Part shown: piece after piece, positions 1 through 9,104 of the stretch
Numbering within the stretch: the stretch's first letter is position 1
Layout: every line of letters starts with the position of its first letter
Assembly: GCF_000236685.1 (NCBI RefSeq)
Contig: NC_016633.1
Coordinates: forward strand, 1,178,001-1,242,000
Reading direction: 5' to 3'
Origin: Sphaerochaeta pleomorpha str. Grapes
GTDB taxonomy: Bacteria > Spirochaetota > Spirochaetia > Sphaerochaetales > Sphaerochaetaceae
DNA length: 64,000 nt
Notes under the pieces: model-generated
What the model was told of the DNA's origin: nothing
The model's input: the letters and a program-made list of their open reading frames with translations, nothing else
Database searches by the model: none
Program-made: the position numbers and the translations under genes

Positions 1-1
1 C

Positions 2-1003
2 GCACGAGGAATCGACATCTCCGATTTGACCCATGTAATCAACTACTCATTGCCTGAAGATCCGGAATCATACATCCACCGTGTTGGACGTACCGGTCGT
101 GCAGGTAAAAAGGGTGTAGCCATTACCTTTGTCGGCCCACGTGAGTTCAATCGTTTCGCCTTTATCAAAAAAGTATCCAAGAACGATATCCGTAGGGAAT
201 CGGTTCCCGAGGCTTCCGAGATTATCGGAATCAAACGTGCCAGGATTTTAAGCAAATTGACTGAAATCCTTGCTGAGGAACACGATCCGAACGATACCTT
301 CCTTCCCCTTGCCCAACAGCTTCTGGAAGACAATACCCCCGAACAGGTTGTTTTGACTTTGCTCAACCACTTCTACAAAGATGAACTTGACGAAGCCAAG
401 TACAAGAACATCGGACAAGGTGGCGGAGATCGCGAACAGAGACGAGATTCCCGTTATTCCGAAGAAGCCGGTTTTACCCGCTTGTTCATTGCACGGGGAC
501 GCAAAGATGGCTTGGACAAACGCAGACTTATTGATTACCTCATCGAGCAGGTAGGTGCACGCGACCAGGACCTCCAGGATGTATCGGTTCGTGATGACTT
601 CTCTTTTGTCTCTGCTCCCTTGCAGGTGGCTGAGAGAATCCTCCAGACTTTCTCTGACCGGAGTTCTGAGGGAAGGCCCCTTATTACCAGGGCTAAACCT
701 GATAATCCAAACGGGAAAAACCTTTCTGGAAGAACCAGGTATGATGATCGTCCGGCCAGAAGTGGACGCGGTGGTTATGAAGACCGTCCCCGTGGTGGTG
801 GAGGCAGACGTTCCCGTGACGACTACCAGCCCTACGGCCGGGACACCCATGGCGGAGAAGACGAACGAAGCCGAAGCGATGAAGGCTCTGAACGCCCGTA
901 TCGCAGTGAAGGCTCCAGCCGTCCCCATGGAATGTACTCAGGATCAGGAAAGGGGAAAGCATTCCCCAAGTCACGGTCCAACAGTAATGGCAAGAAATGG
1001 TAA
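2..1003 (+). CDS. DEAD-box RNA helicase, C-terminal part (5' end outside window)
   Basis: ATP-dependent RNA helicase of the DbpA/DeaD (CsdA) type, acting on structured RNA such as rRNA in ribosome assembly or mRNA in the cold. The open frame runs in from the window edge. It starts with helicase motif V (ARGIDIS) and motif VI ([10 protein letters not shown]) of RecA domain 2. A linker follows, then a DbpA-type RNA-binding domain ([18 protein letters not shown] onward), and a tail of about 100 residues rich in Arg, Gly, Ser and Asp (RG boxes) typical of RNA chaperone tails. The ATPase half lies upstream and is not visible. A strong terminator follows the stop codon. A second protein with a DbpA-type domain is encoded at 56748. 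The family assignment is firm; the exact orthologue (deaD or dbpA) is not decided. Confidence 0.93.
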   Translation, partial: ARGIDISDLTHVINYSLPEDPESYIHRVGRTGRAGKKGVAITFVGPREFNRFAFIKKVSKNDIRRESVPEASEIIGIKRARILSKLTEILAEEHDPNDTFLPLAQQLLEDNTPEQVVLTLLNHFYKDELDEAKYKNIGQGGGDREQRRDSRYSEEAGFTRLFIARGRKDGLDKRRLIDYLIEQVGARDQDLQDVSVRDDFSFVSAPLQVAERILQTFSDRSSEGRPLITRAKPDNPNGKNLSGRTRYDDRPARSGRGGYEDRPRGGGGRRSRDDYQPYGRDTHGGEDERSRSDEGSERPYRSEGSSRPHGMYSGSGKGKAFPKSRSNSNGKKW

Positions 1004-1020
1004 ATTGCAATTGATGCAAG

Positions 1021-1046
1021 AAAGGCACCCCGCGGGGTGCCTTTTT
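1021..1046 (+). terminator. Rho-independent terminator of the helicase gene
   Basis: A perfect 18-nt palindrome, GGCACCCCGCGGGGTGCC (1024-1041), is preceded by AAA and followed by TTTTT. It lies 20 nt after the helicase stop codon and just before the convergent flippase gene. Confidence 0.92.
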
Positions 1047-1060
1047 ATACTAGCTATCAT

Positions 1061-2512
1061 CTAGATTCTGGTTTTCAGTGACTGGCCGATTATTTGCAGG
1101 CTATACAGATATTGTTTGCGTCGAACCAAGAAAGCCAGCAGGAAAAACCCCAGATAGATACACCAGCCCAAAAGCCCTTTGACAATCCAACTCGCATAGA
1201 TAAAAACAACCGAAGAAACTACCAACAGTATAATCTCACCGTAATCGTTGAGAGCCATCAGGTGCTGGACATACAGGTCTGCAATGATGCACCTGAGGGA
1301 AAGCAAGATGACAATCGAGAAAAGACTCAACGTAATGTCTTTGCATATCCCAATGGTTATCAGCGTCGAAACCACAGAAAGCACCACCATTGCCAGGTTG
1401 ATCCACAACATGGATTGTTCCTTTCGGAAGGCCTTCAAGAACGAACTGAGCAACAGCGAAGTACGTGATTCAAACAGGCAGATGGGAAAAAGGATGGCAA
1501 GATAGGAAATTCCTTCCTTATACTGGGGAAGAAGATAATTCAAGCCGAGTTGCAAAGGATAGAAAACCAACAGAAGCAATATAACGGGAAATGATATGGA
1601 AGACCCCATGGTGTGAAATACGACAGGAAGCTTCGATCGGTCGCTTTGCTTAAGCAACGGAAAGAGAACCATGCTGATCTGGTTGATAAACAACACGATT
1701 GACTGAGCGGTAACCAAAGCGAAGGAGACCATGCCAAAGGTAGCAATATCCCATTCCTTGGAAACTGCAAACTGGACAATGCCAATGATCAACATACTGG
1801 CAACCGTGGCGAACATAAGCTTGAACCCTACCCCCAGATTCTCCTTGGCCTCTTTAAGACTTACAGAGAGGGGAACACCCTTGGTAAACAGGATATCCCT
1901 ACAGTGATACCCCAGCCAAAACAGGGTAACACCCTTTGCCAGGAAGTCGGCAAGTATCAGATAATGGAACTCCCTTCTTCCGGTGAACAGAAATACAAGG
2001 ATAAGGGCGACATTGAGCAGACGCTCATGGACGAGATTACGCGCATATTCGCTAATCCTCCCGATTCCCTGCAAAAGATACTGGAGCATCACCCTTGGTA
2101 GATATACAAGACAATTCAACCCAACGCAAAATAGTATAAGCCGTTCATCCAGATGTTTCAAAAAAACCAAAGCGTAGAACGATATTCCCAAAAACAGCAG
2201 GAATTCGAATACGGAATAGAGCCAGAACTGGGAGTGAACCACAGCACTGTCAATCTCATTCGCACTTTGGCCTCCATAACGGAGATACATGCCATCAGCC
2301 CATCCGAAATGGAAATAGATTGCATAACCCACGTAGAATATATACAGTTGCCAGTAGCCGAACTGCGAAACATCCAAGAAAGCGGGTATCAACAACCCCA
2401 TAGAGGTAGTAGCAACTGCACTCATTGCATTCGCCGACAAGGAGTAGGAAAACTTCCTGACTGCGTTTTTCAATGACAGTTTTAATTTTGGTCCTTCATC
2501 TCGATCATTCAC
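1061..2512 (-). CDS. Polysaccharide flippase-like membrane protein (Wzx/MATE-like)
   Basis: A 483-residue integral membrane protein with about 12-14 hydrophobic segments spread over the whole length. It is of the oligosaccharide flippase/polysaccharide biosynthesis family, whose members move lipid-linked sugars across the inner membrane. The N-terminal stretch with small residues (SANAMSAVATTSMGLLIPAF) and the length fit Wzx-like proteins. It is monocistronic and convergent with the helicase. It may serve the glycan genes at 11-22 kb, but that is inference from distance only. The start is GTG; no Shine-Dalgarno sequence is visible and a good promoter ends only a few bases upstream, so the mRNA may be nearly leaderless. 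Confidence 0.75.
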   Translation of the reverse strand: MNDRDEGPKLKLSLKNAVRKFSYSLSANAMSAVATTSMGLLIPAFLDVSQFGYWQLYIFYVGYAIYFHFGWADGMYLRYGGQSANEIDSAVVHSQFWLYSVFEFLLFLGISFYALVFLKHLDERLILFCVGLNCLVYLPRVMLQYLLQGIGRISEYARNLVHERLLNVALILVFLFTGRREFHYLILADFLAKGVTLFWLGYHCRDILFTKGVPLSVSLKEAKENLGVGFKLMFATVASMLIIGIVQFAVSKEWDIATFGMVSFALVTAQSIVLFINQISMVLFPLLKQSDRSKLPVVFHTMGSSISFPVILLLLVFYPLQLGLNYLLPQYKEGISYLAILFPICLFESRTSLLLSSFLKAFRKEQSMLWINLAMVVLSVVSTLITIGICKDITLSLFSIVILLSLRCIIADLYVQHLMALNDYGEIILLVVSSVVFIYASWIVKGLLGWCIYLGFFLLAFLVRRKQYLYSLQIIGQSLKTRI

Positions 2513-2521
2513 TGCGGGTTA

Positions 2522-2550
2522 ATCATTCCGAATCATAGAAGCTATGTCAA
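2522..2550 (-). promoter_or_regulatory. Promoter of the flippase-like gene
   Basis: On the minus strand, TTGACA (2550-2545), a 17-nt spacer and AATGAT (2527-2522). Transcription would start near 2515, about three bases before the GTG start at 2512. The remaining bases up to the next gene at 2799 show no further gene. Confidence 0.6.
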
Positions 2551-2798
2551 TCGTACAATTGAGGATTCCCTGACAAATACATTTTTGAATTTGAACATCC
2601 TACATGCAAACAACCGAAAGTAAAAATTGTAACACGAAACATGCAAGCTCTTTTCTCCTTTTTTCAACACGTAAAAAACACCATTTCCAAAGGGTTCCAT
2701 TTCCTTTGCCTGCTATGATATGATACTGTCGATTGCCAAGCAGTTCTGCCCTTTTCCAAAGTAAAGAATAAACCGGCATTTCCTGTTTAAGGAGTACC

Positions 2799-5237
2799 AT
2801 GAAAAAAGATTTCCTTTCCCTTGTCGGGAAACACAATAAGCTGACTTTGGTTATAATTGCCATCATTACCTGCTTTTTTCTTTACCAGGCTTCTTCCCTT
2901 ACCTTAAATGGTGACTACGGGAGTCTGCTCCCCAATGGCGGGGAGCAGGAACAGTATAGTGGGGGAACAACCCCTACCCCAACACTCCCTGCCCCGACCG
3001 TTGAGGCTACAGCTGAAACACCTAGCATTCTCGAGACTCAGGTATTGACCCCTTCAGGCAATGGCCACCTTCTTTCAGCCGATGCCCAGCCCTTCAATGG
3101 ATCCATCGAAGGGGAAGAGGACTATCCCCCTACCACAACCTATCTGGTAATGGTGGAATCGAAGGACCTTTATACACCCGAAAACCTCACCTTGATCGAA
3201 AACACGATGGCCAAGCTTAGCAGTACACGGGAACTGGGAGAAAGCACCTCCCTGCTGAGTTTCGTCACCATGGAGAAAAAAGGCTCACGGTTAATGACTG
3301 TCCCCTTTTCCCCCCACAGGGGAACCGATCCCTGGACTGAGGAGGAAGCAGCTACCTTGAGAAAAAGGGCCGAACAAGACCCTATCATTTCTGATTACCT
3401 GGTCAGTGAAGACCTGACCTGCATGCTGTTCTCCTTTGGGACTTCTTCTTTGGACCCCGCGCAGGAAGCACATCTTTCAAGTCTTTTACAACCGCTCAGG
3501 GATAAAGGGATACAGATTTCCATCAACGGAGGGGCTGTTATCAACAACAAGTTGATGTATTACCTGAACAAAGACCTCGGAACCCTATTAGGACTCTGTT
3601 GCCTTGCGATTCTTCTGGTTTATTACCTGAGCTTCAGGGCAAAGAGGAGCATGCTACTCCCCTTCTCCATGTCCCTGATAGGGATTATCTGGACCCTCGG
3701 TACTATGAAACTATTGGGCTATAGCCTCACTATCGTGAACATAGTAACCCCCTGTATGGTTCTCAACCTGGGTTCTTCCTATGCCATCCATGTGATAAGC
3801 GAATATTATTCTGATTTTACCAAAGGGATTTCCCCTATAGAATCGACACGCAAGATACTCAAAACCATCGCCATGGCCTGCTTGACCACAGTGATAGGTT
3901 TTTTGAGCCTGACCTTGTCAAAAACCCCTGCCCTGAGAGAATTCGGCGTAGCCGTCGGCATCGGGGTTACCTACTGCGCAATCCTTGCGGCAACCTATAT
4001 TCCTGCACTGCTTACGATGGTAACCCCTCCCAAGCCACATCAGGTAAAGACTTATTCCCATGGGTTCCTTTCCAAATCGGTTTCCTATCTGAGCGAAGTG
4101 GTTATCAAACGTTGGTATGTGTTCTTCCTTCTCTGGATCGTGGTCATCTTTGGGTTTGTCGTAACGAAAGACCATATCAGGATCAATACAAACTACATGT
4201 CCTATCTGCCAAAGAAAGATGTATTTGGACAGAGTTCAAGGCATTTTGCCCAGAAAATGGGCGGTGATAGCCCGTTCATCGTTACGATTGAAGCACCTGA
4301 AGGTACAAAAAACTTCTTCCTCGAGGCAGGAAACCTTGAAAAGGTATACCAGTATGAGCAGACTGTACGAGAAAAAAGCAACGACATCCAACAGATCATT
4401 TCATTCTCGTCCTATGTCAGCTTTGCCAACAAGGTCTATAGCGGAACAGAGGGGATACCGACTTCTTCAGGCCTGATGAACCTCTTGAGCAGAATGGTAG
4501 TACTCATGAGCAAACAGACTGGAACGAACTTGAGTTCCATACTCGATGGAGATGCTTCAACTCTCAATTTGATAATCCAGAACTACGATTCGGTAGACAA
4601 AGACCTAAGCACTATCAGCAGTTCTTCTCGGATAGAGAAGGTCTTGAAAGACTACCTGCCTTTACTTCCCGACGGGACAAAGGTTTCCATCGGGGGAGAT
4701 CCGCATCTCTCTTTGCGTTTTTCAAACACCCTGCTCGCAGACCAGAGAACAAGCACCTATGCAAGTTATCTCCTCGTCTTTATTGTGGTTCTCATTGCCT
4801 TTAAGTCTTTGTACAGTGCTTTCTATTCCATGATACCGATCCTTACAGGAGTCATGGCAAACTATATTTTCATGTATTTTTTAGACATCCCCTTCGATAT
4901 GGTTACGGTAAGCTTTGCTTCGGTTGCTGTCGGGGCAGGTATAGACGATGCAATCCATTTCCTCATTCGCTTCAGGGAAAAGCAGAAACTGGAGCACCTT
5001 CCGGTCAGCCAGATGCTTCACGAAACCATCATAGAGACCGGTCGTCCGATTATACTGACTACCCTTTCCATAGTAACGGGAATGTTGATGTTTACCTTTG
5101 CCTCCTATACCCCGATCAAGTACTTTGGAAGCCTGATGGCCATTGCCCTGATAAACTGTATGCTATCGACACTCTTGATTATGCCTGCGGCAATCGTGAT
5201 GGTCGAAAAGCTAAAGCACAAATTCGGGAGAGCCTAG
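2799..5237 (+). CDS. MMPL/RND-family transporter (paralogue 1)
   Basis: An 812-residue inner-membrane exporter of the MMPL/HAE3 branch of the RND superfamily, which moves lipids, hopanoids or other hydrophobic molecules. It has an N-terminal TM helix, a large periplasmic domain, a TM block with the sterol-sensing-like core (GLCCLAILLVYYLSFRAK to SSYAIHVISEYY), a second periplasmic domain and a second TM block (VAVGAGIDDAIHFLIRFREK). The start is fixed by TAAGGAG 7 nt upstream. Compared with its paralogue at 9105 it carries an extra Thr/Pro/Glu-rich stretch (about residues 48-105, beginning GEQEQYSGGTTPTPTLP) that looks like a flexible periplasmic linker. The two transporters bracket three glycosyltransferases, suggesting glycolipid export. 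Confidence 0.88.
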   Translation: MKKDFLSLVGKHNKLTLVIIAIITCFFLYQASSLTLNGDYGSLLPNGGEQEQYSGGTTPTPTLPAPTVEATAETPSILETQVLTPSGNGHLLSADAQPFNGSIEGEEDYPPTTTYLVMVESKDLYTPENLTLIENTMAKLSSTRELGESTSLLSFVTMEKKGSRLMTVPFSPHRGTDPWTEEEAATLRKRAEQDPIISDYLVSEDLTCMLFSFGTSSLDPAQEAHLSSLLQPLRDKGIQISINGGAVINNKLMYYLNKDLGTLLGLCCLAILLVYYLSFRAKRSMLLPFSMSLIGIIWTLGTMKLLGYSLTIVNIVTPCMVLNLGSSYAIHVISEYYSDFTKGISPIESTRKILKTIAMACLTTVIGFLSLTLSKTPALREFGVAVGIGVTYCAILAATYIPALLTMVTPPKPHQVKTYSHGFLSKSVSYLSEVVIKRWYVFFLLWIVVIFGFVVTKDHIRINTNYMSYLPKKDVFGQSSRHFAQKMGGDSPFIVTIEAPEGTKNFFLEAGNLEKVYQYEQTVREKSNDIQQIISFSSYVSFANKVYSGTEGIPTSSGLMNLLSRMVVLMSKQTGTNLSSILDGDASTLNLIIQNYDSVDKDLSTISSSSRIEKVLKDYLPLLPDGTKVSIGGDPHLSLRFSNTLLADQRTSTYASYLLVFIVVLIAFKSLYSAFYSMIPILTGVMANYIFMYFLDIPFDMVTVSFASVAVGAGIDDAIHFLIRFREKQKLEHLPVSQMLHETIIETGRPIILTTLSIVTGMLMFTFASYTPIKYFGSLMAIALINCMLSTLLIMPAAIVMVEKLKHKFGRA

Positions 5238-5252
5238 TACAGACAGACAATA

Positions 5253-5303
5253 CAAACAGAAAAGGAACCGGAAGGACTTACATCCGCTTCTTTTTCTGTT
5301 TGT
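5253..5303. terminator. Convergent hairpin between the MMPL gene and the GT4 gene
   Basis: The arm CAAACAGAAAAGGAA (5253-5267) can pair with TTCTTTTTCTGTTTG (5289-5303) over 15 bp with one G-U wobble. The second arm is made of the last Lys-rich codons of the GT4 gene, so coding sequence doubles as terminator stem. Probably a shared bidirectional terminator, though no long T-run follows. Confidence 0.5.
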
Positions 5304-6444
5304 CTAAATAGGTTTCATAGAGTGCTAACAGATGTTCTCCCCATACTTCCCTGCAAAATTTTTTTGCAGTTGCGAGCGTATAGGCATGAAAACGATTCCA
5401 GAGTTCCTTGTCCGATACCAAAGCAGTTGCATAACGAACAAATTCTTCTTCATTGCAGAAGGAGAATCCGTTCAATCCTTCTTCAAGGGAAAATTCAAGC
5501 GAGGGATCTTTTCTGAAAAGCAAAGGCAACCCACTGGATATCGCTTCAATGGCTATCATAGGCTGGGTCTCGCTGACTGAGGAACTGACAAAGGAATCTG
5601 CTAGCCGGTAGTATTTCCAGACCTGGCTCGGTTCAATGGGACCACTGAATTTAATCACGCTCTCAAGGCCCAACGCTTTTACTTGGCTTTCAAGATTTTC
5701 TCTCTCAGCTCCTCCCCCTACAATCAACAACCTTGCAAGGGGTTGTACCGGGGAAAGTGCCGCAAAATGGTCTATGGTCTCCTTGATGTTCTTTTCGGCA
5801 GCAAGGCGACAGATGGAAACGAATACGAAATTCTCGGGGGTGAAAGAAAAGTCCTTACGCATACGTTGCCGTTCGTTTTCGGGAAAGTCCTGTGTAAATT
5901 TGGAAATATCGATCCCTGACGGAAGCAGTTCGAATGGCTTCTGGATTCCATAGCCTCTTAGCATTTCCCTGTTCTTCGAGGAAGGGCTGATAATGCAATC
6001 AACGGTTTTCAAGCGTGAACGAACAACCCTTCCAATGAACCAATCCCAAACCTTCTGGTTCTTTATATAGTTCTTCCCATAGGTGGGGAAATCGGTATGA
6101 CAGGTATGGATCAACGGGCAGGAAAGTTCTTTTACAATCCGACGTGCAAAAACCATGGAAAAAAATTCCCCGTTGGAGTGCACGATATCGGGTTTCCAGG
6201 CGATCACCTTTTTTACAATGGGGTCATGGAAAAAAAAGGTATTGTAGGAGTCTGGATAGAAGCGTACCCTGCTAGCCTTTATATGGTAGATATTATCCTC
6301 AAAGTAGGTTTTTCTTTCAGGGCCGATTACCAGAATCCTTACCTCATGACCTAGGGAACGGAGTACGTCACATTGGTTTCTTATAACAGTAGCCACCCCA
6401 GTTACGATGGGAAAATAAAATTCTGTAGTAATAAGTATCTTCAT
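5278..6444 (-). CDS. GT4-family glycosyltransferase (diacylglycerol glucosyltransferase-like)
   Basis: A 388-residue cytoplasmic or membrane-associated GT-B retaining glycosyltransferase. The N-terminal signature ITTEFYFPIVTGVATVIRN and HTCHTDFPTYGKNYIKN resemble the 1,2-diacylglycerol 3-glucosyltransferase/PimB-like branch of GT4. The C-terminal half has the nucleotide-sugar binding region (GGGAERENLESQVKALG) and the SETQP.IAIEAISSGLP segment carrying the conserved Glu of GT4. The Lys/Arg-rich C-terminus (DKQKKKRM) could contact acidic lipids. Its position among MMPL and MGDG-synthase-like genes supports a role in glycolipid synthesis. The exact sugar and acceptor cannot be read from sequence. 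Confidence 0.82.
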   Translation of the reverse strand: MKILITTEFYFPIVTGVATVIRNQCDVLRSLGHEVRILVIGPERKTYFEDNIYHIKASRVRFYPDSYNTFFFHDPIVKKVIAWKPDIVHSNGEFFSMVFARRIVKELSCPLIHTCHTDFPTYGKNYIKNQKVWDWFIGRVVRSRLKTVDCIISPSSKNREMLRGYGIQKPFELLPSGIDISKFTQDFPENERQRMRKDFSFTPENFVFVSICRLAAEKNIKETIDHFAALSPVQPLARLLIVGGGAERENLESQVKALGLESVIKFSGPIEPSQVWKYYRLADSFVSSSVSETQPMIAIEAISSGLPLLFRKDPSLEFSLEEGLNGFSFCNEEEFVRYATALVSDKELWNRFHAYTLATAKKFCREVWGEHLLALYETYLDKQKKKRM

Positions 6445-6663
6445 AGAAAATCAACTTCCTTTCCTTATTCTCACAGTATACTTGCTGAAAACCCTATGCA
6501 AGCAAGGTGAGATGATTTGTGTCAGTATACATGACAAGTACACTAAAAATCTGTTACCCTTCTCATAGAAATATGATTTTTTCAAGAAACCCAAAAGGCA
6601 CTGGTTTGCAGTAATACATCGATTACGGCAAGAACAGAATGCCAGCTAGTAAAAGGATTATGC

Positions 6664-7794
6664 ATGCGCGCTGCTATGATATATGTAAATGCCGGGAAAG
6701 GTCATTATGTACCGGCAAAAGCCCTCGCAGATAGTATGAACGGAGAAGGCCATGTTGCTACAGTCGAGGATTTGTTTGTTATTTGCGAAGCTCCCTTCTG
6801 GGAATGGTATTGCAAATATGAGTGGCGGTTCATGTTGCACCACCCCAGACTGGAACGAATCAACCACAGTATAGACGATACTAAGGTAAGTGCTGCCTTG
6901 ATCAGATATTTTTCGGTCCATACCCAGGTACGGAAACATTTCCTCGCCTGGTATGAAAAGACAAAGCCGGACTTCATCGTCTGCACAAATTTCCTTGGGG
7001 GAAATATCATCACTCCTATTGTGCAGTCGCTGAAGTTGGACATTCCCGTTTTCAGTTATGCGGCAGATGCTTTTAACAATCCTACGGCAGGATACAACAA
7101 GGCAATCGATCTGCTATACATTCCGACGTTTATAGGCAAGGAACTTGTCATTGCAAAAGGGCAACCGGCAGACAAAGTCAAGGTATGTCCGTTTCCCCTG
7201 CAGTCAGGAATCCAAAAACTCAAGCCGCTTACAAAACAGGAAGCACGAGAGAAACTGGGTTTGCAGGACACTTTCACTGTTTTGCTCAACTTCGGGGGAG
7301 AAGGCATCGGGAATACCGATTTCCTGGAAGAAGTCGCAAAAAGAGGTCTCAACTGGCAAGTTGTCGTTGTGGGTAAGCTCTCCATGACTACCGCTTTCAA
7401 ATTCTCGCTTTTCCTGGAGAAACACCCCCTTTTCAATCTCAAGACCCCGGGGTTTGTCGACAATATAGGCGAGTATATATATGCCTGTGATATACAGGCA
7501 GGGAAGGCAGGGGCCAATTCCTTGATGGAGTCTTTGGCGCTCAAGCGGCCTTTCCTTGTCTCAAATCTCTTGTATGCTGCCCGTGATACCGGATCTTTTC
7601 TGAACAAGCACAAGGTCGGCTGGGTTGAAGACAATGTTAAAAAACAGGTCGATATCGTCGAGCACTATTTTGGGGACAGACAGGAGCAGATAGCGATGAG
7701 TGAACGATTCAGCCAGCTTCCCCTCCAGTTTGACAGCGAGGCCTTTATACATATGATATTCGAGGATGTCAAAGCGTTCAAAGCAGGAAAATAG
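6664..7794 (+). CDS. MGDG synthase-like glycosyltransferase (paralogue 1)
   Basis: A 376-residue GT-B glycosyltransferase related to monogalactosyldiacylglycerol/processive diacylglycerol synthases (GT28-like). It opens with YVNAGKGHYVPAKALADSM, the acceptor-binding GxGH loop of the family. The donor-binding half has LNFGGEGIGNTDFLEEV and QAGKAGANSLMESLALKRP. The start ATG follows AAAAGG by 7 nt. It is the first of two tandem homologues separated by 80 nt; both are similar along their whole length, so a local duplication is clear. The likely job is to add a hexose to a membrane lipid that the neighbouring MMPL proteins then export (inference). Confidence 0.83.
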   Translation: MRAAMIYVNAGKGHYVPAKALADSMNGEGHVATVEDLFVICEAPFWEWYCKYEWRFMLHHPRLERINHSIDDTKVSAALIRYFSVHTQVRKHFLAWYEKTKPDFIVCTNFLGGNIITPIVQSLKLDIPVFSYAADAFNNPTAGYNKAIDLLYIPTFIGKELVIAKGQPADKVKVCPFPLQSGIQKLKPLTKQEAREKLGLQDTFTVLLNFGGEGIGNTDFLEEVAKRGLNWQVVVVGKLSMTTAFKFSLFLEKHPLFNLKTPGFVDNIGEYIYACDIQAGKAGANSLMESLALKRPFLVSNLLYAARDTGSFLNKHKVGWVEDNVKKQVDIVEHYFGDRQEQIAMSERFSQLPLQFDSEAFIHMIFEDVKAFKAGK

Positions 7795-7874
7795 TGTTGT
7801 AGGATTTGGAAATTTCAGTGTCGGCACGAAAGGCACTTGTCGTTTATACATATATCACTTATTATAGGAAAATC

Positions 7875-9020
7875 ATGCGAATAGCGTTTTTATACGTCGA
7901 CGCAGGGAAAGGTCACCTTACCCCTGCCATTGCATTGTCCGACGCCTTTCAAAGACTTGGTCATGCTACAATTGTTGAAAATCTCCTTTTAGTTTGCAAA
8001 GCCCCGGTATTCAACTGGATGAGCAAACATAATTGGAGGTTTCTTTTACATTTTCCGAAACTTGAACACGTTGTCGATTCAAATTCGGATGTACCGGTAA
8101 ATGCCCGGTCTATTCGTTTTGCGGCAACCCATTTCCATGGGGTAAAGGATTTCAAGGAATGGTATGACAGGGAAAAACCTGAGTGCATTGTAATTACCCA
8201 TTTTGCAGGCGCCAATATCATTACCCCGATCGTAAAAAAACTCCATTTGGATATTCCGGTTTTTGTCTATGCAGCCGATGTTTTCTTCAATTTGAAAGTC
8301 GGGGTAAACCCACAGCTGGACAAACTCTATATTTGCACGCAGATAGGACGAGACATTGTAATCCATAATGGACAACCGGCAAATACCATTAAAATCTGCC
8401 CTTTTCCGCTGAAAAGCTCTATCCAGCTCTTCACCCCCTTAACCCAAAAGGAAGCACGGTTAAAACTCGGTCTGAAGGATCAATTTACGGTGCTCTTGAA
8501 TCTTGGGGGAGAAGGAATCGGAAATACCGATTTCCTGGAGGAAGTCGTAAAGAGAAAGCTCCCCTGGCAGGTAGTAACCGTGGGAAAACTCAGCAAATCG
8601 ACAGCCCAGAATTACAAGCGTTTCAGAAAGAAGCATCCGGATTTTAATTTGAGGACTCCTGGATTCGTAGATAATATCAATGAATATATCTGTGCCTGTG
8701 ATGTGCAAGCTGGCAAGGCGGGAGCTAACGCCTTGATGGAATCATTGTATCTCAAGCGTCCTTTCCTAGTCTCTGAGCTCCTCTACACCGCGTTGCCGAC
8801 GAAGGAATTCATGGCTTTATATGCTGTAGGATGGACTGAGAACGATGTCAAGAAACAGGTATCCATTCTCCAATCCTATTATCAGGATACAAATGCCCAG
8901 AAGATTATGTCACAGAGATTCTCTACCCTCCCCATGACTTTCGACAGCGATGCTTTCGCAAAGATGATTATTTCCGATATTGAAGAATATCATCTCAAAA
9001 AAAGTCATCACAAGGGCTAA
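7875..9020 (+). CDS. MGDG synthase-like glycosyltransferase (paralogue 2)
   Basis: A 381-residue paralogue of the preceding enzyme with the same landmarks: YVDAGKGHLTPAIALSDAF at the N-terminus, LNLGGEGIGNTDFLEEV and QAGKAGANALMESLYLKRP in the donor domain. The frame is open further upstream, but ATG 7875 is chosen because the homology to paralogue 1 begins there (MRIAFLYVDAGKGH against MRAAMIYVNAGKGH) and TAGGAA lies just before it. Keeping two diverged copies suggests different acceptor or donor sugars, or sequential addition of two sugars. It is followed by 84 nt and the second MMPL gene, probably in one operon. Confidence 0.83.
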   Translation: MRIAFLYVDAGKGHLTPAIALSDAFQRLGHATIVENLLLVCKAPVFNWMSKHNWRFLLHFPKLEHVVDSNSDVPVNARSIRFAATHFHGVKDFKEWYDREKPECIVITHFAGANIITPIVKKLHLDIPVFVYAADVFFNLKVGVNPQLDKLYICTQIGRDIVIHNGQPANTIKICPFPLKSSIQLFTPLTQKEARLKLGLKDQFTVLLNLGGEGIGNTDFLEEVVKRKLPWQVVTVGKLSKSTAQNYKRFRKKHPDFNLRTPGFVDNINEYICACDVQAGKAGANALMESLYLKRPFLVSELLYTALPTKEFMALYAVGWTENDVKKQVSILQSYYQDTNAQKIMSQRFSTLPMTFDSDAFAKMIISDIEEYHLKKSHHKG

Positions 9021-9104
9021 AAATTCCAAGGGAGAATATTCTTTTCTTTACAACCCACCCAGGGTTGGTTAGAATCATATAAAAGTCTTTTTGGGGAGAT
9101 ATGC

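Noticed and set aside
248-928. Minus-strand open frame opposite the helicase.
   Set aside because: An antisense shadow of the RG-rich helicase tail; low-complexity translation without motifs.
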